NCBI GenBank assembly: GCA_963765545.1
Contig: CAVXWW010000004.1
Coordinates: forward strand, 620,001-684,000
Reading direction: 5' to 3'
DNA from: JARRPM01 sp963765545
GTDB taxonomy: Bacteria; Pseudomonadota; Gammaproteobacteria; Pseudomonadales; Halieaceae
Length of the DNA stretch: 64,000 nt
Below the pieces are notes generated by a model, which saw nothing but the letters and a program-made list of their open reading frames with translations, did no database searches and was not told the DNA's origin. Each line of letters opens with the position of its first letter. Positions within the stretch are counted from its first letter, which is position 1. This document shows, piece by piece, positions 25,304 through 33,945 of the stretch. The position numbers were made by a program, and so were the translations under genes.

Positions 25304-26338
25304 TCATGTTCGGATTTTTATACCACTTCGCCATGCCGACGGTGCCATTCCGGTCTGCCGCCGAAATGCGCGCGCGAATGCACTCGAATCTGAATAGTCC
25401 AGAGTTTCGGCAATCTCGTTGACGGTTAGGGATGTGTTTCGCAACAGTTGTTGTGCAATGTCCGCTCGACATTCATCCAGCAGTTCTCGTAAACATGTGC
25501 CGGAGTCCCGCAGGCGCCGGTTCAAAGTTCGCTCATGGAGTGAGAAGAAGTTGGCGATATCACCGGCTTTAGTCCGATGAATAAGTACCGCAGATTGGAT
25601 GACGCGCCGGGCCTGCTCCGCGAAATTATCGTGGTATTGATATTCAATCAGGTCGATCTGTTTTTTTAGCAGCCGCTGTAATTCCGGGTCGGCACCCATT
25701 ACTGGCCTGGTCAACCAGTCAGCGGGAAACAAGACGCCGCTTTTTCCCGAGTTGAAGCGCAGTGGGGCCTTGAAGTAATGAACGAATGGCCGCGTATTCG
25801 TCGGCTTGGCGTGAGTAAACTGAAGTTCCGTTGCCTGCCATTTCACTCCGCAAAGCTTTCTCAAAACATTAAAGATTGCGGTGACCGCTGCATCAGTAAC
25901 TTGCTCGTTGGCTGCTTCTACAGGATAAGTGATGCTGTAACCCACGAATGCGGTATCAGATTTCTCCTCCAGGTAGACCACGGCGCCGTTAGAATGCAAG
26001 TGCAGGTAGCGGATCAAGCCCTTTATCGCGCTGGCTATATCTGGCGCTTGTTGAATAAATAGTCCAGCAATCCCGTATGAGGAAGGGCTGGTATTGCGCC
26101 CCACAAGGTGACCAAAATGGCGACAACCGGATTTCTGCGCGCACAGCTCCAGCAGGCGACTCCGGGTGGCGTTGGGGATAATAGTATCCGGGTTTTCAAA
26201 CAACTGGATATCAAAACCCAGCTCAGCCAATGTCGCCTCAGGCTCCAGCCCGAGCTGCTCAAGAACGCTCGGGATCGAAACAGCGGGCGCGATCCGAACT
26301 GTTTCGACGTGGGGCATTGGGCGGTCCATCGGCGCCAT
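25304..26338 (-). CDS. AraC-family transcriptional regulator
   Basis: 344 residues. The N-terminal two-thirds match the arabinose-binding-like domain of OruR/ArgR-type AraC proteins (SGCRHFGHLVGRNTSPSSYGIAGLFIQQAPDIASAI). The C-terminal HTH_18 domain covers about 245-340 (ADIANFFSLHERTLNRRLRDSG and SLTVNEIAETLDYSDSSAFARAFRRQTGMAPSAWR). It is divergent to the rhodanese-desulfinase operon with 210 bp between, so it is the likely regulator of that operon, perhaps with the pathway substrate as inducer. ATG 26338 is preferred over TTG 26341. Confidence 0.88.
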   Translation of the reverse strand: MAPMDRPMPHVETVRIAPAVSIPSVLEQLGLEPEATLAELGFDIQLFENPDTIIPNATRSRLLELCAQKSGCRHFGHLVGRNTSPSSYGIAGLFIQQAPDIASAIKGLIRYLHLHSNGAVVYLEEKSDTAFVGYSITYPVEAANEQVTDAAVTAIFNVLRKLCGVKWQATELQFTHAKPTNTRPFVHYFKAPLRFNSGKSGVLFPADWLTRPVMGADPELQRLLKKQIDLIEYQYHDNFAEQARRVIQSAVLIHRTKAGDIANFFSLHERTLNRRLRDSGTCLRELLDECRADIAQQLLRNTSLTVNEIAETLDYSDSSAFARAFRRQTGMAPSAWRSGIKIRT

Positions 26339-26548
26339 CAATGAACATCTCGCGGTTTTCTGACGTAGGTCAGTTAGTTTACCCCATACTGTCTATAAAT
26401 GTATGACTACTGTCTTAATATGTCGGATATGGGAACTAAAACAGGACTATACTTAAAGGGTAAGTCAGCGTTTCAGCTGTTTATGGTGCAGCGGCTGCCC
26501 GAAAGCTCTTTATAGGGATGAGCGCTGTTATTTTAGTGGGGGTAAATC

Positions 26549-27145
26549 ATGATTAAAAAATGGTCGTCAATCCTCACCACAATTTTCATCTTGCTTACCC
26601 CCATCGCAACTTTCTCAGCGCCTGAGGGTAGCCAGCTTTCCAACGGCAAGCAAACCACGCTTGGTCTTTACGTAACTGCCGCGCAGGCCCATGAAAAGTG
26701 GAAAGCTGCTCCAGAAGAGGTGACAGTTATCGACGTACGGACCCCTGAAGAGTACGCCTTTATTGGCCACCCGGAAATGGCATGGAACATTCCCCTTGCC
26801 TTTGTCACCTACCAAAGAAAGAACGGAAAAACCGAGTATGGGCCGAAGATGAATGAGAATTTTGTCGCCGAAGTAAAAGCAATCGCTGGACCGAATGACA
26901 TCCTGCTACTCATGTGCCGGTCAGGTGACCGCAGTGCCATGGCAGTCAACCTTCTTGCGGCTGCTGGTTATACAAACATTTATACCATCACCGATGGATT
27001 TGAAGGAGACAAGGTGGAGGACCCCGAAAGCGTCTTTAACGGCAAGAGAATGAGAAACGGCTGGAAGAATTCGGCCCCCTGGGTCTACAGCATTGACCCC
27101 GAGAAAATCATTTTGGAAGAGTACACATCTAAACAATCAAACTAG
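26549..27145 (+). CDS. Exported rhodanese-domain sulfurtransferase
   Basis: 198 residues. A Sec-type signal peptide (MIKK then a hydrophobic run, cleavage near TFSA-PEG) predicts a periplasmic protein. The rhodanese fold is shown by VTVIDVRTPEEYAFIGHPEMAWNIP and the active loop LLMCRSGDRSAMAVNLL with the catalytic C123. A C-terminal extension (DKVEDPESVFNGKRMRNGWKNS) is typical of secreted single-domain rhodaneses. It would move sulfane sulfur between thiols, thiosulfate or sulfite. It is the first gene of the operon, 20 bp before the desulfinase-like gene, so sulfur chemistry is expected on the outer side of the membrane too. Confidence 0.9.
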   Translation: MIKKWSSILTTIFILLTPIATFSAPEGSQLSNGKQTTLGLYVTAAQAHEKWKAAPEEVTVIDVRTPEEYAFIGHPEMAWNIPLAFVTYQRKNGKTEYGPKMNENFVAEVKAIAGPNDILLLMCRSGDRSAMAVNLLAAAGYTNIYTITDGFEGDKVEDPESVFNGKRMRNGWKNSAPWVYSIDPEKIILEEYTSKQSN

Positions 27146-27165
27146 TGATAGCAGGAGTAAAGACG

Positions 27166-28332
27166 ATGAGTAAGACAGTGAAGAAATCAACCACCGTGCC
27201 TTTGGACTGGACGCAAGTGTGGTTCACGAACTGTCCGATGGTGTCCGCCAACAATGTGGACCAGGAGTTGGGCTGGTGTCGTGAGGAGTTCAAAAAGATT
27301 GGCGTCGACTATGCCTATTTTCGCTCCGCGCCGGAGAACAACTGGTACCCACACTACATACACAATCTCGACAACCTGATTCGCTTTGGCGGCCTGAACC
27401 CGGCTATCCACGTGCGCGCCGACGTTCGTCGCACAGTGTTGCTGGGGGCAACGTGGGTCTACGAGGGTGGGGTGATGCAGGTGCGGGCCCGCGACAAGAT
27501 CTTTCGCGTTACGGATTTGAAGGGCAAGAAAATCGGTATTACCAAGAGCCACAACACCATCAAAAATGACTGGTGGCGCATCCAGGAGCACCAAGGTATC
27601 GAGAATATGCTGATGCTGCATGACATGACCATGGATGATATTGAGCTGGTCGAGTTCGGATACCCGGATGACTGGTACGACAAGCCCGAGATGCTCACCC
27701 CGCCGATGAACAACCCCTCAGAGTTGTGGATGCGCCGCGACCATAAGCACGATTATGCCTTCCGGCCATTGGAGAAGGCCCTGCTCGATGGGACCGTTGA
27801 TGCCATCTACAACCAGATGGGACAACTTGGGCAGCTCTCGGAAGCCACCGGCGAAATCAAGTCCATCTTCGACCTGTCCAAATTGCCTGACTGGACGCTA
27901 CAGGTCGCCAACACGCCCGCCGTCATCACCTGCACCGACGTGATGGCCAAGGAGCACCCTGAACTGGTCATTGCCTACATGAAAGCCATGATCAAGGTCG
28001 GCCGCTGGGCCAATGACCACAAGCGCGCCGCAGCGGAGATTCTCAACCGGCAGACCTTCTACCTGGATGCAGAGCACACCTACGAGGGCATCAAGCACGT
28101 CGATATGGTGCCAAGCCTATGTGCGCAGAATCTGGAAACCATCAAGATCGGCAAGGACTTCATGTTCAGTCACGACTACATAAAGAACGATTTTGATGTG
28201 GAAGAGTGGGCGGCTCCGGAGTTCCTGGAGCGGGCCGCTATTGAAGTACTTGAGGAGGAGTGGGAGAGAAGAAGCTGGAGCAAGCTTCCCAGGGGAGGCA
28301 AGATCGACGTGGACGGTACGCGGCTCGGCTAG
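27166..28332 (+). CDS. DszB-like sulfinate desulfinase homologue
   Basis: 388 residues from ATG 27166, with AGGAG 9 nt upstream. The fold is that of periplasmic-binding-protein-like enzymes, but there is no signal peptide. Alignment by eye with DszB (2'-hydroxybiphenyl-2-sulfinate desulfinase) matches the catalytic set: C23 in TNCPM (DszB C27 in SNCP), H63, and R73 in IRFGG, with the same 10-residue spacing as DszB H60 and R70. Further matches are RRTVLLGATWVYEGG, DLKGKKIGITKS, DGTVDAIYNQ, ANDHKRAAAEIL and EEWAAPEFL. The family breaks a C-S bond, releasing sulfite. A desulfinase is more likely than an ABC-transporter binding protein, and no ABC genes lie nearby. The substrate is unknown. Confidence 0.82.
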   Translation: MSKTVKKSTTVPLDWTQVWFTNCPMVSANNVDQELGWCREEFKKIGVDYAYFRSAPENNWYPHYIHNLDNLIRFGGLNPAIHVRADVRRTVLLGATWVYEGGVMQVRARDKIFRVTDLKGKKIGITKSHNTIKNDWWRIQEHQGIENMLMLHDMTMDDIELVEFGYPDDWYDKPEMLTPPMNNPSELWMRRDHKHDYAFRPLEKALLDGTVDAIYNQMGQLGQLSEATGEIKSIFDLSKLPDWTLQVANTPAVITCTDVMAKEHPELVIAYMKAMIKVGRWANDHKRAAAEILNRQTFYLDAEHTYEGIKHVDMVPSLCAQNLETIKIGKDFMFSHDYIKNDFDVEEWAAPEFLERAAIEVLEEEWERRSWSKLPRGGKIDVDGTRLG

Positions 28333-28410
28333 TCGCAAGTAGACCTGTTTAGCAGAGGGTTTTCCTCCGACAGCAGGGCACGAAGGCCGAACCCGGTTTC
28401 GGTCGAGACC

Positions 28411-28560
28411 GGCAAGGACTTCATGCTCAGTCACGATTACATCAAGAATGACTTTGATGTACAGGAGTGCGCCGCCCCCGAGTTCCTGGAGCTGCCCTCC
28501 ATGGAGCCGGCGTTGGGCTGTGACCGCGGCGGGCAGCTTGAGAAAATGGAGAGAAGTTGA
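28411..28560 (+). pseudogene. 3' remnant of a second dszB-like gene
   Basis: Translated in frame to TGA 28558-28560, this segment reads GKDFMLSHDYIKNDFDV, then QECAAPEFLELPS. It repeats residues near the end of the intact upstream gene (GKDFMFSHDYIKNDFDV, EEWAAPEFLER), with many synonymous differences. So an old tandem paralogue existed and all but its last 50 codons were lost. Its stop still overlaps the start of the next gene as TGATG, suggesting that the translational coupling belonged to the lost copy. Confidence 0.8.
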
Positions 28561-30263
28561 TGAAAGTGGTTATCGTTGGTGGTGTGGCCGGTGGTGCATC
28601 CTGTGCTGCGCGCCTGAGAAGACTGGATGAGAACGCCGAAATCATCATGGTGGAAAAGGGGCCATACGTGTCCTACGCGAACTGTGGTCTGCCTTACTAT
28701 GTCGGCGGCGTGATTGAAAAGGAATCCAGCCTGCTGGTGGCCTCGGAGCAGATGTTCAGGAGCGTGTTCGGCATTGATGTGCGCACCAACTGCGAGGCGG
28801 TAGCCATCTCGGCGGATGACAAGGCCATCGATCTGCGCAACGTCGAAACCGGCGAAATCATCACGGAATCCTACGACAAGCTGGTTTTGTCCCCCGGGGC
28901 GGCGTCCATTCACCCACCCCTGCCGGGCATCGACCTGCCCGGGATATTCCAGGTTCGCACCGTGCCCGACGTGCGGGCGATAAAGGAATGGATCGAAGGC
29001 GGCACCACTTTCCTCGCCGGCATGTCCAATTACTCAGGCATCCAGATGAAGAAACCTACCCGGCGGGCCGTGGTAGTGGGCGGCGGGTTTATCGGCCTGG
29101 AAATGGCGGAGAATCTTGTGCACCTGGGCTTCGAGGTCACGGTGCTGCAGCTGCTGCCACAAATCCTGGGCCCCCTGGATCCGGAAATCGCAGTGATGGT
29201 TGAGGAGTACATCAGGGGTAATGGCGTGCAGCTGGAACTTGGTGACGGCGCCGCTGAATTCGAGCAACTCGAAAACGGCTCCATCAGCGTCAAGACAGGT
29301 TCCGGCAAGACCCACGCTGCGGACGTGGTGATTCTCGCTATTGGGGTGCGTCCGGAAACCGCGTTGGCGAAAACCGCGGGCCTGGAGATCGGAGCGCGCG
29401 GCGGTATCCGCGTTGACGACCAGATGCACACCAGTAACCCGGACATTTTTGCTGTCGGTGACGCCATCGAGGTGAAGGACTTCGTGACCGGCGAGTGGAG
29501 CCTGGTTGCTCTGGCAGGGCCGGCGAACCGCCAGGGCCGAATCGCGGCAGATGTGATTGCTGGTCGTGACTCCAGCTTCCGCGGCACCCAGGGCACGGCG
29601 ATTATAGGCCTGTTCGGCGGGGCCGTAGCATGGACAGGGGTGAGCGAAACGACCCTGGATAGGCTGGGTGATACCGACTATGAAAGAGTCTATCTCTACC
29701 CCAACTCGCATGCGGGCTACTATCCCGGGGCGAAAATGATCGGCCTGAAAGTGTTGTTCCGCAAATCCGATGGCACGGTGCTGGGTGCCCAGGCATTGGG
29801 CGAGGATGGCCCTGCGGTGGACAAGCGCATCAGTGCCCTGGCCATGGCAATCCAGATGGGGGCGACAATCTATGACCTGGAAGAAGCGGAGCTTTGCTAT
29901 GCGCCGCAATTCGGCAGCGCCAAGGACCCTGTGAACTTCGCGGGCATGGTCGCGGCGAATAGCATGGAAGACGGGATGCCGGTCTGCCACTGGGACGAAT
30001 TGGAAGGCGCCTTCCTGTTGGATGTGCGCCAGCCGGCGGAACTGGTGATAGAGAGTGTTCCCGGCGCGGTCAATATTCCGATCGGACAACTGCGCTCGCG
30101 TATGGAAGAGCTGCCCAAGGATAAAGAGATTCACCTTATCTGCCGCTCCGCCCAGCGCGCGTATTACGCCCAGCGGATGCTCGCGCAACATGGCTTCAAG
30201 GTGCGTACTCTCTCTGGGGGCATCCTCTCCCGGGCCATGCATGTTTCGGAAGAGATGAAATGA
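28560..30263 (+). CDS. CoA-disulfide/NADH persulfide reductase with C-terminal rhodanese domain
   Basis: 567 residues. FAD site VVIVGGVAGGASCAARLRR; active-site C42 in SYANCGLPYYVGG, the single-Cys signature of CoA-disulfide reductases; NAD(P)H site AVVVGGGFIGLEMAENL; second FAD motif NPDIFAVGDAIEV; a dimerisation domain; and a rhodanese domain from about 470 (AFLLDVRQPAEL, C528 in LICRSAQRAYYAQR). This CoADR-RHD layout is known from Npsr of Shewanella loihica and relatives, which reduce polysulfide or CoA-persulfide with NADH. Start ATG 28560 overlaps the previous stop; TTG 28557 is unlikely. In this operon it would dispose of sulfane sulfur or recycle CoA persulfides. Confidence 0.93.
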   Translation: MKVVIVGGVAGGASCAARLRRLDENAEIIMVEKGPYVSYANCGLPYYVGGVIEKESSLLVASEQMFRSVFGIDVRTNCEAVAISADDKAIDLRNVETGEIITESYDKLVLSPGAASIHPPLPGIDLPGIFQVRTVPDVRAIKEWIEGGTTFLAGMSNYSGIQMKKPTRRAVVVGGGFIGLEMAENLVHLGFEVTVLQLLPQILGPLDPEIAVMVEEYIRGNGVQLELGDGAAEFEQLENGSISVKTGSGKTHAADVVILAIGVRPETALAKTAGLEIGARGGIRVDDQMHTSNPDIFAVGDAIEVKDFVTGEWSLVALAGPANRQGRIAADVIAGRDSSFRGTQGTAIIGLFGGAVAWTGVSETTLDRLGDTDYERVYLYPNSHAGYYPGAKMIGLKVLFRKSDGTVLGAQALGEDGPAVDKRISALAMAIQMGATIYDLEEAELCYAPQFGSAKDPVNFAGMVAANSMEDGMPVCHWDELEGAFLLDVRQPAELVIESVPGAVNIPIGQLRSRMEELPKDKEIHLICRSAQRAYYAQRMLAQHGFKVRTLSGGILSRAMHVSEEMK

Positions 30264-30322
30264 ACGCGTCTCTTCAAATCGTGACCTTGTTGTTCACGGT
30301 GTTTTGGGCAGGGCAAATATAG
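30260..30322 (+). CDS. 20-codon hydrophobic mini-ORF, ATGA-coupled
   Basis: ATG 30260 overlaps the reductase stop as ATGA and gives MNASLQIVTLLFTVFWAGQI before TAG at 30320-30322, three bases before the next gene's GTG. The peptide is hydrophobic. It could be a coupling leader for the carrier gene or a vestige; no homology is known to me. Confidence 0.3.
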   Translation: MNASLQIVTLLFTVFWAGQI

Positions 30323-30325
30323 CCC

Positions 30326-31204
30326 GTGAGTGCTGTAATGGAGTTTCTGCAGAGTACGTTCACGCCCTTGGTGTTCGTTTTTACCGTGTCCAACCTCGCC
30401 GCCATGGGGCTACAGGTAAGCCTGCACGAAGTCATGGAGGCGGTGAAAAACAGGGTCTCCATTGTGCTTATCTTTGTCTGGGGCTGGATCCTGGGGCCGG
30501 CTCTCGGCTACCTGATAACCCTGCTGCTTCCACTTGAAGCACCCTACGAGGTAGTGATCCTGCTCGCCAGCCTTGCACCCTGTGCACCATTCCTGCAGCA
30601 GATGGTGGGAAAAGCCAGTGGCGATATCAGTTTTGCCGGGGCTCTCATACCACTGGTTGCCGTCGGTACGGTGATCCTGATGCCGGTAATGGCTCCCTTT
30701 TTGATCAAGGGGCTGACTGTCAATGCCGTGGCGCTGGCAAAACCGCTGCTTTTGACCATACTCCTGCCCCTGCTGATTGGCGCGACGATAAGGCACTACT
30801 ACGGGAACACGGCGACTCGTGTCTACCCTGCTGTGAAAGTCCTCGCAAAACTCTCGACCTTGCTCACGGTCCTGTGGTGTTTACTTCTTTACGGGAAGGG
30901 CATGCTCAATACCGCGGGAGAACTCGCGTTGCTTGCCATGACCATTTTTATGGTCGGCATGACCCTGGTCACCTACCTGGTCGGTTTCGGCATGCGGCAG
31001 AACCAGCGCAGTGTCATGGCGCTGGGGATGGGTACGCGCAATGTTGCCGCCGTGTTGGCAGCGGCGCTCGCCATTCCAAATGCGGACCCGCGCATAGTGG
31101 TGATGACCGTCATGTGGACTTTGTGGTCTGTTGTGCTCGCGGCAATTGGGGCCCGGCTATTTGCCAGACAGGCCGACAAAGTAAGTGCGTCCGCCGCGGT
31201 ATGA
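30326..31204 (+). CDS. BASS-family (bile acid:sodium symporter type) carrier
   Basis: 292 residues, about nine or ten membrane segments. Typical features are TVSNLAAMGLQVSLHEV near the N terminus, the ILLASLAPCAPFLQQMVGKASGDISFAGAL segment with a polar helix break, and the C-terminal SVMALGMGTRNVAAVLAAALAI, which matches the Na+-site crossover motif of the family. Members carry organic anions such as bile acids, pantoate and keto acids, and sulfonated compounds, usually with Na+. In this operon an organosulfonate or sulfinate is a reasonable guess. Start GTG 30326 is used; ATG 30338 in the same frame is possible. It is part of the 26.5-34.8 kb operon. Confidence 0.85.
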   Translation: MSAVMEFLQSTFTPLVFVFTVSNLAAMGLQVSLHEVMEAVKNRVSIVLIFVWGWILGPALGYLITLLLPLEAPYEVVILLASLAPCAPFLQQMVGKASGDISFAGALIPLVAVGTVILMPVMAPFLIKGLTVNAVALAKPLLLTILLPLLIGATIRHYYGNTATRVYPAVKVLAKLSTLLTVLWCLLLYGKGMLNTAGELALLAMTIFMVGMTLVTYLVGFGMRQNQRSVMALGMGTRNVAAVLAAALAIPNADPRIVVMTVMWTLWSVVLAAIGARLFARQADKVSASAAV

Positions 31205-31311
31205 GTTGTTTTCGGCGTCGTTACTAATGTTTTACCTGATCTATGCGTTGACACTGTACCTGTTGCCGCCGGGCTCAGCGTGAAAATGACTTGGACGGCT
31301 GGCTAAACCCT

Positions 31312-33108
31312 ATGGAAAGACTACGTAAATACCTGCCGATCCTGACCTGGGGCGCGCAGTACTCGCGGCAGACCCTGGTCAACGACCTGGTAGTGGCGGG
31401 GATCGTCACCGTCATGCTGATACCCCAGTCGCTGGCCTATGCCCTGTTGGCCGGGCTGCCGCCGGAAGTCGGGTTGTATGCTTCTATGTTACCGCTGCTG
31501 ATGTACGCGGTCTTTGGTACCTCCCGGGCGCTCGCGGTCGGGCCGGTGGCAGTGGCCAGCCTTATGACCGCTGCCGCTGTGGCACAGTTTGCAGACCAGG
31601 GTACACCCGAGTACCTCGGTGCGGCGGTGGCGCTGGCGATGGTTTCAGGATTGCTGCTGGTCGGCATGGGACTATTGCGGCTGGGCTTTCTCGCCAATTT
31701 TCTCAGCCATCCGGTCATCTCCGGCTTCATCACCGCCTCGGGTATCCAGATCGCAGCCGGTCAGTTTGGGCCTGTGCTGGGCATTGATGTGCACGGCGAA
31801 ACCCTGGTCGATGTGCTGGTTTCCATGTATCACAACCTCGGGCAGTTAAATACTTACACCGCGGCGATCGGTCTTGCGTCGCTGGGTTTTTTGTTCTGGG
31901 TGCGGCGCGGGCTCAAGCCCCTGTTGCTGCGAATCGGGCTCGCTGAGCGAGCCGCTGACATCCTGGCGAAAGTGGGCCCGATCGCCGCCATTGCATTGAC
32001 CACGATTGCTGTCTGGAGTCTAGGGCTGGAAGCGCACGGCGTTCAAATAGTGGGCGAAGTCCCGCAGGGGCTTCCAGCGATCGCATTGCCGCCCATGGAC
32101 CTGTCACTTTGGGTGAAGATCCTGGTTCCCGCCCTGCTGATTTCGATCGTGGGTTATGTGGAGTCCATTTCGGTAGCGCTCACGCTCGCAGCGAAACGCC
32201 GGCAGAGAGTAGACCCGGACCAGGAACTGATTGCCCTGGGCATGTCCAACGTCGGCTCCGCGGTGTCCGGCGGCTTTCCGGTTACCGGCGGCTTCTCTCG
32301 CTCGGTAGTCAATTTTGACGCCGGGGCCGAAACTCCGGCTGCCGGTGCGTTCACTGCGGTAGGGATCGCGATAGCCACTCTGTTCCTGACCCCGCTGCTG
32401 TACTTTCTGCCGAATGCGACTCTGGCTGCGACGATTATTGTCGCCGTGCTATCACTGGTGGACCTGGGTGCTATCAAGCATACCTGGCACTATTCCCGGA
32501 CAGATGGTGCGTCCATGGTCGCCACTATACTCATCACCCTGACGCACGGTATCGAGTTCGGGCTGATTGCAGGTGTTGGGCTGTCAGTATTCTTGCATCT
32601 TTACCGTACCTCCAAACCGCACGTGGCGATCGTGGGCCAGGTGCCGGGTACCGAGCATTTCCGCAATATCAGCCGGCATAAAGTGGTCACTGACCCACAG
32701 GTGTTGTCACTTCGGGTGGACGAGAGCCTGTACTTTCCTAACGCCCGCTTCCTCGAGGAACGTGTCAATCAGGCGGTCGCTGATAATCCAGCTGTTCGCG
32801 ACGTCATCATCGTTTGTCCCGCGGTAAACGCGATTGATGCCTCGGCGCTGGAAAGTCTGGAGGCGATCAATTTGCGACTCAAGGACGCCGGCATCAACTT
32901 GCATCTGTCCGAGGTTAAAGGGCCTGTCATGGACAGTCTAAAGCGTTCGAATTTCCTGAAGGGACTGACCGGCAATATTCACCTGACCCAGTATGATGCG
33001 CTCGCGAGCATCAATCCTGATCTCGCGCGCAGTACGGCAGTAGCGGCCAGGGAGGCAGAACTTCCACAGTTAGGTAGCGTTACCCAACCTCAATGGAGAA
33101 AAAGATGA
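31312..33108 (+). CDS. SulP-family inorganic anion transporter with STAS domain
   Basis: 598 residues from ATG 31312 (TTG 31291 would add seven). The SulP membrane domain begins TLVNDLVVAGIVTVMLIPQSLAYALLAGLPPEVGLYASMLP, with ALAVGPVAVASLMT, FLSHPVISGFITASGIQI and the signature SNVGSAVSGGFPVTGGFSRSVVN. The C-terminal STAS domain spans about 445-560 (VLSLRVDESLYFPNARFLEE, VIIVCPAVNAIDASALESLEAIN). SulP carriers move sulfate, bicarbonate or related anions. Beside a desulfinase, export of sulfite/sulfate or sulfate exchange is likely. The stop overlaps the next start as ATGA (33105-33108). Confidence 0.93.
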   Translation: MERLRKYLPILTWGAQYSRQTLVNDLVVAGIVTVMLIPQSLAYALLAGLPPEVGLYASMLPLLMYAVFGTSRALAVGPVAVASLMTAAAVAQFADQGTPEYLGAAVALAMVSGLLLVGMGLLRLGFLANFLSHPVISGFITASGIQIAAGQFGPVLGIDVHGETLVDVLVSMYHNLGQLNTYTAAIGLASLGFLFWVRRGLKPLLLRIGLAERAADILAKVGPIAAIALTTIAVWSLGLEAHGVQIVGEVPQGLPAIALPPMDLSLWVKILVPALLISIVGYVESISVALTLAAKRRQRVDPDQELIALGMSNVGSAVSGGFPVTGGFSRSVVNFDAGAETPAAGAFTAVGIAIATLFLTPLLYFLPNATLAATIIVAVLSLVDLGAIKHTWHYSRTDGASMVATILITLTHGIEFGLIAGVGLSVFLHLYRTSKPHVAIVGQVPGTEHFRNISRHKVVTDPQVLSLRVDESLYFPNARFLEERVNQAVADNPAVRDVIIVCPAVNAIDASALESLEAINLRLKDAGINLHLSEVKGPVMDSLKRSNFLKGLTGNIHLTQYDALASINPDLARSTAVAAREAELPQLGSVTQPQWRKR

Positions 33109-33941
33109 AAACCTCTTATTCACTGGATGAAATCATCAAGATAGATGAGGGTTTGTGCATCAATTGCGATGCTTGCATCCGATGCTGCCCCGGCGGTCTG
33201 ATCATCAGCGAACAATTCCCTGCTCCAACTCCAGACTCCTGGGATTTATGTATTGACTGTGGTCATTGCGTGGCGATTTGTCCTACCGATGCACTGCATC
33301 AACGGGCAATGGGCCCTGAGAATTGTGAGTCGATTGACCCTCGTCTTATCCCAACATGGGACGAGGCCAGACAATTTTTGGTTTCACGGCGTTCAATTCG
33401 TGGCTACGTCAACAAACCGGTTGAGAAAGACAAAATTTTGCAGCTTCTGGATGTTGCCCGCTATGCAGCAAATGGCGGCAACCGTCAGTTGCTGCGCTGG
33501 CTGGTGATCAACGACCCTGCGAAGGTTCGCCAGGTCGCTGAGTTGACAATCGACTGGATGAAGAGCGTCAAGGATACGAACCCTGGGCTCTACCATGAAG
33601 CCAAACTGGAAGTTTTTATCAGTCACTGGGACGCTGGCAGGGATCAAATCGCCAGGGGGGCGCCCTGTATTATCCAGGCATGGGCCGGTAAAGATGAGCG
33701 GACGGCACCTCCGGCTGCCGCCATTGCTATCGCCCACATTCAATTGGCGGCAACCGCTCTCGGATTGGGGTCCAGCTGGACGGAGGGTATTGGTTACGCC
33801 AGCCGAGCGTACCCACCCCTGCTTGAAGTACTTGGTATGCCGGAAGGACAAATTCCGTTCGGCACATTCCTGATCGGTTACCCGACCGAGTACTACCGCA
33901 GCATTCCTGCCAGAAAACCGATTGATATTACCTGGAATTAG
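33105..33941 (+). CDS. Ferredoxin-nitroreductase fusion protein
   Basis: 278 residues. Residues 14-70 form a 2[4Fe-4S] ferredoxin domain: C18-C21-C24-C28P (LCINCDACIRCCPGG) and a second CxxCxxCxxxCP (LCIDCGHCVAICPTDAL). The rest is a nitroreductase-fold FMN domain (SRRSIRGYVNKPVEKDKILQLLDVARYAANGGNRQLLRWLVI, AIAIAHIQLAATALGLGSSWTEGIGYA). ATG 33105 has GGAG 6 nt upstream and overlaps the SulP stop, so translation is coupled. Such fusions reduce organic substrates, sometimes C=C or nitro groups, with electrons entering through the clusters. The reaction here is unknown, but the tight coupling indicates a role in the same pathway. Confidence 0.92.
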   Translation: MKTSYSLDEIIKIDEGLCINCDACIRCCPGGLIISEQFPAPTPDSWDLCIDCGHCVAICPTDALHQRAMGPENCESIDPRLIPTWDEARQFLVSRRSIRGYVNKPVEKDKILQLLDVARYAANGGNRQLLRWLVINDPAKVRQVAELTIDWMKSVKDTNPGLYHEAKLEVFISHWDAGRDQIARGAPCIIQAWAGKDERTAPPAAAIAIAHIQLAATALGLGSSWTEGIGYASRAYPPLLEVLGMPEGQIPFGTFLIGYPTEYYRSIPARKPIDITWN

Positions 33942-33945
33942 AACT

